Below, one piece after another: positions 10,770 through 19,157 of a stretch of DNA of 30,000 bases. The translations under genes and the position numbers were made by a program. The notes under the pieces were generated by a model, which was given only the letters and a program-made list of their open reading frames with translations, was not told the origin of the DNA and made no database searches. Location of the stretch: NCBI GenBank assembly GCA_905221605.1, contig CAJNDS010001336.1, positions 197,473 to 227,472 on the forward strand. The letters run 5' to 3'. How positions within the stretch are numbered: the stretch's first letter is position 1; the number at the start of each line of letters is the position of its first letter. This DNA comes from Symbiodinium natans (lineage: Eukaryota; Sar; Dinophyceae; Suessiales; Symbiodiniaceae).

Positions 10770-12843
10770 CAAAAGCCGACATCCGAGGTCTGGGCGGTCG
10801 GCCATCCTGCTCCTTCTGGAGCTGCAGGGCCTGAGGGAGGGGTTGAGGGTTTAGGGTTTAGGGTTTAGGGGTTAGGGGTTAGGGTTTAGGGTTTAGGGTT
10901 TAGGGGTTTAGGGGTTTAGGGGTTTAGGGTTTAGGGTTTAGGGTTTGGGGTTTGGGGTGTGGGGGTTTAGGGGTTTGGGGTTGAGAGACTCTGAGGCTGA
11001 GGTTTTAGGGTTTTATGTTACTCTAGGATTTAGGGGTTTAGGGTTTGGGGTTTAAGACTCTAGGGCTTAGGCTTTAGAAACTCCAAGGCTTCGGGTTTAG
11101 GGTTTTGTTCCTCTAGGATTTAGGTGTTAGGGTTTGGGGTTTAGGGTTGCTGGTACAGGGCTCAGAAACTCTAAGGTTTAGGGTTTAGAAACTCGAGGGT
11201 TTGGTGTTCAATTAGGGTTTAGGGGTTAAGAGAGCATGGCTTAGGCGGGCTTTGGGGGTCTTAATGGGGTTCACGTGCTTTTTTTTGCTTCTTTCAGGTT
11301 TAGGTTTGTTGGGGGGGGGGGGGGGGGGGGGGGGGGGGTGGGGGGGTGGGTGGGTGGGTGGGTGGGGGGTTTAGCAGTTTCGGGTACCCAGACGTAGACT
11401 TGAATGTCACAGGGGAGTGCACCGCACCCTTGTTTGAAAGTGCGTTCAAGTCCAAGAAGACGTGGTAGGACGAGGAGACCTCAGACAGGCCCAGGGCCAT
11501 AAAAAGCTCTCGTCCGACCTCACGGGGAAGTGTGTTGAACGCTTTGAATAGGTCCAGAGTGAGCCCGACCAACTGGTGGTCCGAGTGATGACTGATGCCG
11601 GCTCTGCACGACAGTTCCAGCCATACGTCGACAGCGGATCGTCCCGGCACACCCACAAGCCATGAGGGCACATGCGGGAGAAGCACGCACAAGATAGTGC
11701 AGGCTCGGGCGCTCAGGGGGCTCAAGTGGTTTCAGCGGTTCATGCTTTGGATGTTCGGGGCTTGGGGGTGTTTAGTTTATTTATGCGGGGGCAAGGGGGG
11801 CGGGGGGGTTAGGGGGTTTAGGGTTTGGAGCGCTTAGGGGATTCAGGGGCTTAGGGTGCACGAACTTTGGGTTCAAAGGGGTGGTGCTTTAGGGGGGCTT
11901 GAAGGGGTTTTAGAGTTTGGGGTTTTGGGCTTGTGGTTGAGGGCTCATGGCTTTGAGGGTTTAGTGTTCTGCCACGGGGGTATAGGAGGCATTATGGCCC
12001 GACGCTCATGTCGTACAATACCCAGTGCATGGCTTCAGGGACAAGCATGCCCCGCGCGTTTCTCATCAAACCAAAACCCAAAGTGCTTAAAGCAGTGGGG
12101 GGTCACGACACGACGGGATCCCTAATTTGAAAGCCATAAAAAACACTTGGCCTGAAGTTAAACTACCCCTCAAGCCCTAAACCTAAGAACTTCAGTCTGG
12201 CTTCCAAAATTTGCGGTCAAGAGGGTTTGGAGTCTAGGGGCTATAAGCGTTTTCGGAGTTTGGGTGAAATTGCCTGAACCCTAAACCTAAACTCTAGAAC
12301 CCGAAACGCCTGCACTCTAAATCGTGCCGCAAGCGAGGCCTTCACCAGATTTTGGGTTTCTAGGGTTTAGGGTTTAGGGTTTAGGGTTTAGGGAGACGCC
12401 ATACCTAAACCCTAAAGCCTACACAAACCCGCAAAACCCTGAGAATGGCCTTCTCTCGCAGCTGAGTCTGCCTCGGTGAGCATCTCTCACTTAGGGGTTC
12501 AGGGTTTAGGGTGCTGGAAGTTTAGGGTTGAGGGTTTTAGGGGCTTAGGGGTTTAGAGCTTTAGAGGTCTAAGGGTCTAGGCTTGAGGGTTCAAAGTTTG
12601 GGCTCGTACCATGGGCCGTCCAACTTTGGGCCCTTGTATACCTAAGTACCTGAACCCTTCAACATTGAAGGGTGGGAACATGAAGGCCTTCCTGGAGCTG
12701 CTTCGGCTAAGAAACCGTACAGGGACCCGAAAGTGGGGTCTAGGAATCTAGGGCAACTCCTCAACCTTTCTTTTCTAAACCTAAGCCCTTGCACCAGTCA
12801 TGGACCCGGTGAAGGAAGGCCGATCGCACAGCAAAGAATGAAC
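9788..12843 (-). CDS. Putative multi-exon gene C (unknown family), LINE remnant in an intron
   Basis: Eight minus-strand exons join in phase: 12795-12843, 12664-12706, 12438-12485, 12310-12339, 10781-10830, 10209-10222, 10141-10188 and 9788-10067. Readings: SFFAVRSAFLHRVHD, RSSSRKAFMFPPFN, RCSPRQTQLREKAILR, ASLAARFRVQ, ALQLQKEQDGRPPRPR, LKTLKRSSRRLERLE, then a 280-nt exon (SLLPENAFHSREQASKCPPA ... LKTLVGLLNALGPG). Split codons fit, for example TG|C, AT|C, G|GT and G|TG. The acceptor before 10830 is strong (CCCTCCCTCAG). The 98-nt intron 12340-12437 is an inverted telomere repeat. The 1.48-kb intron 10831-12309 contains the LINE remnant. Weak points: the 14-nt exon, and the 20-nt intron (10189-10208) beside it. 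The exon at 19073-19138 may be an earlier exon, which would put the LTR element in an intron of this gene. No domain recognised. Confidence 0.45.
10840..11290. repeat. TTTAGGG-type degenerate region
   Basis: Perfect units at 10850-10945 decay into TTTGGGG, CTCTAGG and similar words. No gene seen. It ends in a 28-nt G run (11311-11338) beside the LINE remnant. Confidence 0.9.
11381..11725 (-). pseudogene. LINE-type reverse transcriptase fragment, second family
   Basis: The minus-strand frame includes PGRSAVDVWLELS, then LTLDLFKAFNTLPREV (motif A, with the catalytic Asp) and a late STSGYPK that corresponds to the S-S-T-G-F-P-E-G region of related RTs. Only about 110 codons remain. The conserved G after the Pro is lost, and motif C is absent because a 28-nt G run and telomere-like repeat follow at once. 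Motif wording differs from the other two LINE remnants in this window, so it is a separate family. It lies inside the longest intron of the exon chain at 9.8-12.8 kb, in the same orientation. Confidence 0.82.
12340..12437 (-). other. Intron folded from inverted telomere repeats
   Basis: On the plus strand five TTTAGGG units (12358-12394) are followed by an 11-base spacer and then CCTAAACCCTAAA. In the minus-sense RNA the donor side is UUUAGGG-type and the acceptor side CCCUAAA-type, so the intron could form a stem with both splice sites at its base. Depends on the flanking exon calls. Confidence 0.5.
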
Positions 12844-13213
12844 CTCACCCTCCCCCCCTCCCCCGAAAGCCCCCAACCCTCCCTCACACCAAAAGCCCCA
12901 AACACCCTAAGCACCAAACCCCCAACCACAAACCTAAAACCCCCTAAACCCTAAACCCTAAACCCTAAACCCTAAACCCTAAACCTAAAACCCCCAAAAC
13001 CCTAAACGCCCCAAGCCCCAACATGACCCCATCATGTTTTTTCAACACCAGTGTTTCTGAGGTTTAGGGTTTAGGGGTTTAGGAACTTGTACTCTAAACC
13101 CCAAGCCCTAAACGCTTCTCTACTGAGGGAAAGAGAAAGTTGCAGACCCCCCCCCCCCCCCGAAAGTTCATCCCAGGAGCTGCCCCTAAACCCTAAACTC
13201 CAAACCCTAAACC
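12844..13213. repeat. CCCTAAA-type repeat at the LTR insertion site
   Basis: C-rich and CCCTAAA words (perfect at 12938-12990), a C run at about 13147, and the half-unit at which the retrotransposon inserted. No gene seen. Confidence 0.85.
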
Positions 13214-13218
13214 CTAAA
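13214..13218. repeat. Target-site duplication, left copy (CTAAA)
   Basis: CTAAA directly outside the 3' LTR, matched by CTAAA at 18978-18982 outside the 5' LTR. A 5-bp duplication is the normal integrase footprint of copia and gypsy elements. It lies inside a CCCTAAA repeat unit, so one extra base of apparent match could be chance. Confidence 0.85.
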
Positions 13219-13509
13219 TGCTGAGGTGAAGCCCCAGCAGGTTGTGCAGGAACAAGTGGAGTAGCTAGTTCCCCTGAACCTACACCTGCCATGGCTCACC
13301 TAAGGCGCGGAGCTTTTTACACACAGCGAAGAAAGAACAACAAGAAGTCATGTACTAGTGCTATGTAGAAGGTCTACGGCACCTACTTGTGAAACTGTAC
13401 ATACTTTTGTTAAACATGCTCAAGGCTACTGTTCGGGCCTATAAGCAACAAAGGAAAACTGCATGATACAACTGCTACAGGATGACATGTACAGGAGTAG
13501 GCTTCAACA
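13219..13509 (-). repeat. 3' LTR of the retrotransposon
   Basis: Second 291-bp copy, no difference from the 5' LTR found. Because the gag start lies in the LTR, this copy also carries the first 24 Gag codons (ATG at 13290-13292). Here they run into the flanking telomere-like repeat, giving a meaningless 73-codon reading frame (13071-13292). Confidence 0.95.
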
Positions 13510-13519
13510 CTCCTCCTTC
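13510..13519 (-). other. Polypurine tract
   Basis: The minus strand reads GAAGGAGGAG immediately before the TG of the 3' LTR. It is the expected plus-strand DNA primer for this element. Confidence 0.85.
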
Positions 13520-13712
13520 GCAACACCGCTAGGGTATTGCGACAAACAAAACCTGTACATGTCCGTCCCTTCCGGGAGGAGGTACAAGCTCCTACCGAAG
13601 GAAAGGCTGTAGCTGGCCGGCTGGCCTCAGAGTGCGAGGGCTCTCACGGCACCTCTTTGCAAAAGAAAAGCACTGCTGGCAGGACTGTGCAATGGGACGC
13701 ACAACCTACCCG

Positions 13713-16700
13713 TCAGGGCGGTGGATGCCAACGTGTGCTATGCTTCGTGCAGTCTGCCTGGCTCCTGTGGCACTGCTGGCAGACCTCAAACTCGATGAAC
13801 CTGTGTGAATGGGCAAGTGTGGAACGGGCCTTAGTGCGATGAAGCTTGTTGCCTTCTGGCGTTGCAAAGAAACGAGTTGGTGCTTCATCGGCCTGCGTGG
13901 TGGAAGCTGGCGCATTCCTCCCGGAAGCGGTCACAAGACGCTGTGAGGAACTGGCGGCTGCTTCCCTCTCAGAGATTTCTGCCCGGATTGCTTGCTCTGT
14001 GCGGTTCCTAAGACGTTGCAACTTGCGTGCCTTGCGCGGGCTTAGCAGCACGCTGCTCGTGCCAAAGGTCCTGCGGGACAAGAGGGCAAAACTCCACTTC
14101 AGAAACTCCCACAAAACAATGGCACAAAACGCAACACCGAAAATGCAGACTGCAAGCATCAGGTCGGCGTCTAAGGGAACTGGAAGCAACATGTCTTCGG
14201 GCTCTTCATCCTGCTGGCTGGCGGCACTTACGACTTGCAAAAAGACAAACAGCATGAATACCGCACAAACAGGATGATCACGTTTGCGGAACAGGTAAAA
14301 CCCTGGCATGCCCCAACAAACTGCTGTCACAAGGCCATCTGCTGCTGCAGCTAAACGCACAGTCGTGAGCAGCACACGTTCTGCAAGGGGTTGTTGGGAC
14401 TCCTCCTGGACAGGAGGCTCCGGCACGACACCGCTCAAACCCCACAACCTAACGCACGGCTCCTCCTCGACCCAGTACGGTACTGGAGTGCCTGAAGCTG
14501 CTGCGAGCGGGTTCCGGACACCAGGGCACGGTGCAAACACTGCGCCACGCACGCCAAGCAACAACAGACACAATAACAGCAGCCGAAAAAGGAGGTTTGA
14601 GGTCAGACGTTGGCGTGTGTTGCGGGTCCCGCCCTCCTGGGGGGAGGTTGCTGGAACTGCAACACTGCTGGGCACTGTGGTTTCGTGCTCTCCTCCTGGC
14701 CTGGTGGCTAGGTCCTGGCGGTTTGTTGGCTGGACCTCACGCAGCCCAAACACGCAAAACCCACCAAAACCATCTAAACTAAACCTGCCCGGACAACACG
14801 GCAGTGGACCTGGCACCTGTGCAGGCCCATCTCTTCCGAGCGGCGAGAGTGGCAGACGAGTCCAGTCCAAGTCATAGACGCTTGAATCCCCATCACCATC
14901 AAGCTGGTATCGTGTGGGGTTGTCGTCGCACTCATCGTCGGCGTCCAACCTGAACCAAACGGTTGAGGACTGCTGCAGGCACACTTTGGGATCCAAAACT
15001 TGGGTCCCACAAACCCCCTTTTTTGGCTCCAAAAGGGGGGTTTGCCCTGGCCAAATGGGCGCGGTCATTTGGGCACTTATTCCATGTCCCCACCCTGGCT
15101 TCAGACTTGGACTTACGTGCTCATCCTGCCCTCCAAGGGGCAAGCCAAAGGCCTGAAGTGCTTTGGCTATGACGAGGGTTGAAGAGACCTCGTTTGCAGC
15201 GCGGTTTGCAAACGTGCTGCGTGCGTTTTCACGCTGAGCCTCCAACTCAGCGATTAGCGTCAACGCCCTATCATGCTCAATCACAGGGCAACCGTTCTGA
15301 ACCATCAACGTGGTGAGCTCACCCTCAGGGGAACGCAAGAAACACTCATCAGCTGTCCAACTCAACATGTACCCCAGCCGCGCGACAAGCTGTCCTAGGG
15401 GCACAATTGCAGTCGGCAGCTCATCCCTCCCGGGAGGCGTGAGTATCACCCCATGCTTGGTGATGCGCATGTGTGATGTGTGGGCCCTCGCTAAACCAAC
15501 CTGCACCTTGTTTGTCTTGACCCACTCCTCCTGCGACGATGCTGGCCGTAAAGGGTGCGTGGCCCCTGAGTCTAGAAGGGCATGTCCAATGAAAGGTGGC
15601 TCGGACTCCACGGCTTGGGCACCAGGCAACCCCTCGATCTCGGCTCGAGAAGGGGGGTTTGCTTGTGGCTCATTTAGAAGGCTAGCTTGCATGCTTGAGC
15701 AAATGGTGAGCTTCTTGAGGGATGGATTTGAAGGCTGCTGCACACCATCTCCGTCAGGAGTGGGGGCCGCTGGGGCAGGCACTGTGGATACTGGACCCTG
15801 CGACGGCTGTTGCCCATGAGTGGCATGCGCAGCTTCAAGCTGCCTCAAGGCGTGGGACGCGTGCTGAAGGAAGGAATCCATGGACAGAACAGGCGTGGCC
15901 TGGACAACGGGTGGCGCGGAGGATGACGTGGAGGTGGAGGCTGCCTGGACTGACGGCTTCTGTTCCGGTGCCGTTGGCTCGGCCTTTCCAGCCTTGCAAT
16001 CTTTGACGCGATGGTCCTCAGAGCCACAATTTAGGCACTTCTTAAACCTTTCAGCCGCTGGCAGGTCGCTCATGGAGTGAGGAGCCTTGCATTTCGCACC
16101 GAACTTGCACCCCTTAGGCGTAAGAAAGTACTTGCACGGCTTACCCTTCCCCCCACCCTTAGTTTCACCCCCCTTGCCCCCCGACTTACCCCCCGTAGCG
16201 TCCATGGCCTTCAAAGCGACATTGCTGCCTGACCCACCCTGTGTGGCAATCTGTGCTCCAGCCATGGTTTCAAACTCGGCTAACAAGTGCTTGTGATACT
16301 CCTGAACCGCATCTTCCGAAGGGTGAGTCTCGACGCGCAGCACGCTGCGAACCATCTGAGTTCGGAACATGGGGTCCGGGTTTTGGCTTAGGATATGGTT
16401 GGTCATTTCGGTGAGGGCACCGGCAAGAACTGTAGGATCTGGGGCTACCATACCGCAGTCAATGCAGCGCTTGTGCCACCTACCCCATGCCCTCAGCGCG
16501 GACACACCTGACACCACATCCTGAACAACATTGGGATTTTGCAGGTGATTCAACACCAATGCCCTTTCCGTGGAACCTCCAGGCTGATACAACGTGTAAA
16601 GCCGAAACATGATTTGAGTGGCTACTTGAGTGGTCCTGCGAGCTACCATTTCCGCTTTTACCCCTTGATCTAGGGCTGCTACAATCATGGCGCAGGCACG

Positions 16701-17888
16701 TGCATTGACCCTGGACCACTTTCCCTCCACCAGCTCCGGGCGCTCGTCAACCTCTACCCTGATGCGATCGAGCGGAGTAGCCTTAACCCACCTTTCATAT
16801 GCGTCACGGCTCACCTGCAGCACTGCGGTCCACCAATCATGCGAGGAATCGGACAAATCACCCATCAACCCTGCAACTAACTCCAACCAATCCTGAAAAT
16901 CCAACGAACCACCCATCGGATCAGGAGCTTTCAGCATGGGAAGTGCAGTAGTGCCTGGCTTGACGGCTTCAGGGGCGTTGCTAACAACACTCTTATCCCG
17001 CATGCCCTGCGCCTGCATGGTTTGAAGCTGCTGCATTCCTGAGGCATCCATCATGGGATTGCCCGAGGAGGGCGCTGCACTTGCTGCAGATGCTCCTCCT
17101 GGAGCTGCACTGGCTTGGGCACCTGATACCTTTGCACGCGGCACCTGTGTACCTGCGCCTGAAACCTGTGGCACCTGTGCACATGCAGCGGGTCCAACCC
17201 CTCCGGGTGGAGATGCGGGCACCTGTGTACCTTGCACCTGTGGCACCTGTGCATAGGCAGCGGGTCCAATCTGTCCGGGTGGAGATGCGGGCACCTGTGT
17301 ACCTTGCACCTGTGGCACCTGTGGCATTCCTGAGCCTTGAGGCCAGATCTGGCCCAGACCCAGGTTTTCGGCCTGAGAAGGGGGGTTTGGAGCAGAACAA
17401 GCCAAATTCACCTGTGCTGCGTCGTAGGACTGCCCGACCCCTCCGGGCGGGGTTGCACTGCTGGGCAACCTATGGGAACCCTGCAACCCTGACCAGAAGT
17501 TGGACCAAAACCCTGACGCGGCTGCTGCTGCAGCTTGAGCGGGCGCTCTCAAAGCACCAACCGCCGGCGCTGCAACATCCTGCACCTGACGCGCAGAGGA
17601 AGTGTGGACCTGAGCATCTTGCGATGATGGCACCTGGAGGGGTATGGGGACCTGCATTTGCGGTGGGGCCTGCGGGGCACTGCTTGAAGCTGCCGCCTCC
17701 CTCGCCAACTGCTCCCTCATAGCCTTCTCCTCCTCAAGTTGCCTCCTCAAACGCTGGATCTCAAGGTCCTGGGCCTGATTTCTCAACTCCTGAGCCTGAG
17801 CCCTTTGATCAAACCCCGCCAACTGCCTAGCAACCTCCGCTTGAATTGCGTCCTGGGCAAGGAGGTTGAGTCTGAACGGGATTGGGGC
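13713..17888 (-). CDS. Gag-protease polyprotein with C-terminal membrane region; no integrase or RT
   Basis: Open from just after a TAG at 17889-17891 to the stop at 13713. No ATG opens it; a TTG lies at 17822, so it is probably reached by frameshift from the first ORF. Domain order, numbering from the TTG: a coiled coil (about residues 1-45, EIQRLRRQLEEEKA); a Pro/Gln-rich region with a 24-residue tandem repeat; a Gag capsid-like helical region (about 290-520); a CCCH finger, C-x8-C-x5-C-x3-H (nt 16077-16136); a CCHC knuckle, C-x2-C-x4-H-x4-C (nt 15996-16037); an aspartic protease with ALLDSGATH (catalytic D751, nt 15570-15572); a linker with no recognised domain; then three hydrophobic segments near nt 14535-14605, 14225-14285 and 14085-14165; and a Cys/His tail (CQQC). 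Copia pol should follow protease with integrase, RT and RNase H. All are absent with no stop or frameshift, which suggests an internal deletion kept in frame. Confidence 0.85.
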   Translation of the reverse strand, partial: APIPFRLNLLAQDAIQAEVARQLAGFDQRAQAQELRNQAQDLEIQRLRRQLEEEKAMREQLAREAAASSSAPQAPPQMQVPIPLQVPSSQDAQVHTSSARQVQDVAAPAVGALRAPAQAAAAAASGFWSNFWSGLQGSHRLPSSATPPGGVGQSYDAAQVNLACSAPNPPSQAENLGLGQIWPQGSGMPQVPQVQGTQVPASPPGQIGPAAYAQVPQVQGTQVPASPPGGVGPAACAQVPQVSGAGTQVPRAKVSGAQASAAPGGASAASAAPSSGNPMMDASGMQQLQTMQAQGMRDKSVVSNAPEAVKPGTTALPMLKAPDPMGGSLDFQDWLELVAGLMGDLSDSSHDWWTAVLQVSRDAYERWVKATPLDRIRVEVDERPELVEGKWSRVNARACAMIVAALDQGVKAEMVARRTTQVATQIMFRLYTLYQPGGSTERALVLNHLQNPNVVQDVVSGVSALRAWGRWHKRCIDCGMVAPDPTVLAGALTEMTNHILSQNPDPMFRTQMVRSVLRVETHPSEDAVQEYHKHLLAEFETMAGAQIATQGGSGSNVALKAMDATGGKSGGKGGETKGGGKGKPCKYFLTPKGCKFGAKCKAPHSMSDLPAAERFKKCLNCGSEDHRVKDCKAGKAEPTAPEQKPSVQAASTSTSSSAPPVVQATPVLSMDSFLQHASHALRQLEAAHATHGQQPSQGPVSTVPAPAAPTPDGDGVQQPSNPSLKKLTICSSMQASLLNEPQANPPSRAEIEGLPGAQAVESEPPFIGHALLDSGATHPLRPASSQEEWVKTNKVQVGLARAHTSHMRITKHGVILTPPGRDELPTAIVPLGQLVARLGYMLSWTADECFLRSPEGELTTLMVQNGCPVIEHDRALTLIAELEAQRENARSTFANRAANEVSSTLVIAKALQAFGLPLGGQDEHVSPSLKPGWGHGISAQMTAPIWPGQTPLLEPKKGVCGTQVLDPKVCLQQSSTVWFRLDADDECDDNPTRYQLDGDGDSSVYDLDWTRLPLSPLGRDGPAQVPGPLPCCPGRFSLDGFGGFCVFGLREVQPTNRQDLATRPGGEHETTVPSSVAVPATSPQEGGTRNTRQRLTSNLLFRLLLLCLLLLGVRGAVFAPCPGVRNPLAAASGTPVPYWVEEEPCVRLWGLSGVVPEPPVQEESQQPLAERVLLTTVRLAAAADGLVTAVCWGMPGFYLFRKRDHPVCAVFMLFVFLQVVSAASQQDEEPEDMLLPVPLDADLMLAVCIFGVAFCAIVLWEFLKWSFALLSRRTFGTSSVLLSPRKARKLQRLRNRTEQAIRAEISEREAAASSSQRLVTASGRNAPASTTQADEAPTRFFATPEGNKLHRTKARSTLAHSHRFIEFEVCQQCHRSQADCTKHSTRWHPPP
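15010..15044. repeat. Near-perfect palindrome inside the polyprotein frame
   Basis: Arms CAAACCCCCTTTTTTGG and CCAAAAGGGGGGTTTG around a 2-base loop, about 16 bp with one offset. It lies in the linker after protease, where the element lacks integrase and RT. The right arm is echoed as GAGAAGGGGGGTTTG at 15647-15661 and 17375-17389, both coding for NPPS-x-AE. It could be a small foldback insertion or a junction scar. Confidence 0.7.
17161..17325 (-). repeat. 72-bp tandem repeat inside gag
   Basis: About 2.3 copies of a 72-bp unit (for example GCAGCGGGTCC starts at 17185 and 17257), encoding a 24-residue Pro/Gln/Val-rich repeat (AQVPQVQGTQVPASPPG). In frame, so probably length-polymorphic between element copies. 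Confidence 0.85.
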
Positions 17889-18760
17889 CTATCAGGCATG
17901 TTACCGTACAATAGGGGAGCCCTACGTTCCAAAACTTGCATGCGCTGCAGCATGTCGGCGTTCAGGAGCGGGCCCTCCCTTCCGGGGTGCTGTGGTGCAA
18001 AGGATGTTGGCGTTCCTTGTGGCCCCACTTGCGGCGGCGACCCACTAGCAGAACCCAAACTCCCATCTCCCAAAGCCAACTGCCCTGGTGCACCCCCCGG
18101 ACTACCCATGGAACGGGTAGCACTTCGTGGTGGCGTTGCGTGTGAGTCCTGCCACACCGGGACCTGCATGACCTCAGTGCGGGCAACTCTGAAAAAATCC
18201 CCAACCCTTGACATGAGCTGGAGCCCAGCCCCAGGGAAGCCCTCAACCATTTCTGCAATAGTCGGCAAACCCTGTCCTTGCTGGGAGCGTGGGGTAAGGA
18301 ACCCCTCAACATGGGAGTCCCCAGCGACTGCTCCCCCTGGCGCTGCTTCACCGCTCGCGGTACCTGGCATGCCAGTGCTGGCCTGCAGACCTGGGCTCCC
18401 GCCCGGTGTGTTGCCGGGCACATGCACAATTTGGTGTGCGCTCTCACCACCCTCACTGGTGGTCGACACTGGTGGCATTTCCCCTGAACCTCGCGATGAT
18501 TCATGCTGGCCTATGCCTCCCAATGCCCCTCCCGTAGCCGTATTAGGTTCAAGGCCCACTGCACCTGACTGGCCTGATTCACGTGGTGGCATTGAACCTG
18601 GATGCTGCAAACCATCCCCTCCAGGAGGTGTAGATGGATGCGGTGGATTGGTGCCATAGCCCTGCCCAAGCGTTGGGCTCATAACCTGCTGAGGTGAAGC
18701 CCCAGCAGGTTGTGCAGGAACAAGTGGAGTAGCTAGTTCCCCTGAACCTACACCTGCCAT
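17783..18760 (-). CDS. Gag N-terminal reading frame (first ORF of the LTR element)
   Basis: 325 codons from an ATG located inside the 5' LTR to a TGA. The product is rich in Gly, Pro, Ser, Gln and Ala (it starts MAGVGSGELATPLVPAQPAG) with no enzymatic motif, as expected for the variable N-terminal part of a Gag. The frame overlaps the next ORF by about 106 nt (17783-17888), and that ORF lies in the -1 frame. The last 35 codons here look unlike coding sequence, while the other frame is already a clear coiled coil, so the true frame change is probably near the upstream end of the overlap. I see no classic X XXY YYZ slippery heptamer in the zero frame there, so this may be a programmed shift of unusual type or a 1-nt mutation. 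Confidence 0.75.
   Translation of the reverse strand: MAGVGSGELATPLVPAQPAGASPQQVMSPTLGQGYGTNPPHPSTPPGGDGLQHPGSMPPRESGQSGAVGLEPNTATGGALGGIGQHESSRGSGEMPPVSTTSEGGESAHQIVHVPGNTPGGSPGLQASTGMPGTASGEAAPGGAVAGDSHVEGFLTPRSQQGQGLPTIAEMVEGFPGAGLQLMSRVGDFFRVARTEVMQVPVWQDSHATPPRSATRSMGSPGGAPGQLALGDGSLGSASGSPPQVGPQGTPTSFAPQHPGREGPLLNADMLQRMQVLERRAPLLYGNMPDRPQSRSDSTSLPRTQFKRRLLGSWRGLIKGLRLRS
18668..18686 (-). other. Primer-binding site complementary to initiator tRNA-Met anticodon arm
   Basis: The plus strand reads AAGCGTTGGGCTCATAACC, ending exactly at the LTR edge. This matches the D-stem/anticodon-arm region of initiator Met tRNA (CAU anticodon followed by AACC), so the minus-strand RNA would pair with an internal part of the tRNA and not its 3' CCA end. 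Drosophila copia is known to use a cut half-tRNA-iMet in this way. The match is from memory of tRNA sequences; the host tRNA is not in the window. The site also lies within the gag coding frame. Confidence 0.75.
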
Positions 18761-18977
18761 GGCTCACCTAAGGCGCGGAGCTTTTTACACACAGCGAAGA
18801 AAGAACAACAAGAAGTCATGTACTAGTGCTATGTAGAAGGTCTACGGCACCTACTTGTGAAACTGTACATACTTTTGTTAAACATGCTCAAGGCTACTGT
18901 TCGGGCCTATAAGCAACAAAGGAAAACTGCATGATACAACTGCTACAGGATGACATGTACAGGAGTAGGCTTCAACA
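18687..18977 (-). repeat. 5' LTR (promoter side) of the retrotransposon
   Basis: 291 bp, identical base for base by eye to 13219-13509. In the minus sense it starts TGTTGAAGCC and ends CACCTCAGCA. It contains the ATG (18758-18760) of the gag reading frame, so the last 74 bases of the LTR are coding. It should hold the promoter and R region; I could not pinpoint a TATA box or poly(A) signal. Confidence 0.95.
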
Positions 18978-18982
18978 CTAAA
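18978..18982. repeat. Target-site duplication, right copy (CTAAA)
   Basis: Mate of 13214-13218. The bases beyond it continue as degenerate CCCTAAA-type repeat, so the pre-insertion site was telomere-like DNA on both sides. Confidence 0.85.
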
Positions 18983-19072
18983 CCTTAAACCCTGATTAAA
19001 CCCTAAACTACCCCAAAGCCTAAACTACCCCAAACCCGAAACCCTAAACCCTAAACCGCAAACCCTAAACAC

Positions 19073-19138
19073 CAACTTCATCCCAGGTGGCTGCTGCTTG
19101 ATCTCCTCTAGCTCCTTGGCGAGGCGGTTGCGCGTGGC
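19073..19138 (-). CDS. Putative coiled-coil exon next to the LTR element
   Basis: 66 nt, acceptor GTGGCCCAG|G, donor GTGTTTAGGG. Reads ATRNRLAKELEEIKQQPPGM. Convergent telomere-like arrays on both sides. If read in the frame that ends on one base, it would join the exon at 12843 across the retrotransposon. Confidence 0.5.
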
Positions 19139-19157
19139 CTGGGCCACGCGGAGAGTT

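Larger units (their letters stand above)
13219..18977 (-). mobile_element. Complete LTR retrotransposon, copia-like, probably non-autonomous
   Basis: The element is 5759 bp and is read on the minus strand. Seen: two identical 291-bp direct repeats (13219-13509 and 18687-18977) that begin TG and end CA in the minus sense; the same 5 bp, CTAAA, on both outer flanks; a primer-binding site next to the 5' LTR; and a purine tract next to the 3' LTR. The interior holds a Gag frame, CCCH and CCHC zinc fingers and a DSGA aspartic protease. It then passes directly into a membrane-segment region. I see no integrase and no RT (no YVDD-type box), so it probably needs enzymes from a relative. Identical LTRs imply very recent insertion. 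The target was a TTTAGGG-type repeat. Domain style resembles dinoflagellate copia elements (family knowledge); the non-autonomous status is inferred from the missing domains. Confidence 0.95.

Noticed and set aside
13071-13292. Second copy of a Gag gene
   Set aside because: It is only the LTR-encoded first 24 codons followed by repeat.
14085-14605. Retroviral envelope gene
   Set aside because: The hydrophobic segments are in the same frame as protease and show no cleavage site, fusion peptide or glycoprotein pattern that I can recognise.
15310-18659. Several long plus-strand frames across the LTR element (169, 213 and 306 codons)
   Set aside because: They are antisense shadows of the GC-rich gag and protease frames and show no domain.
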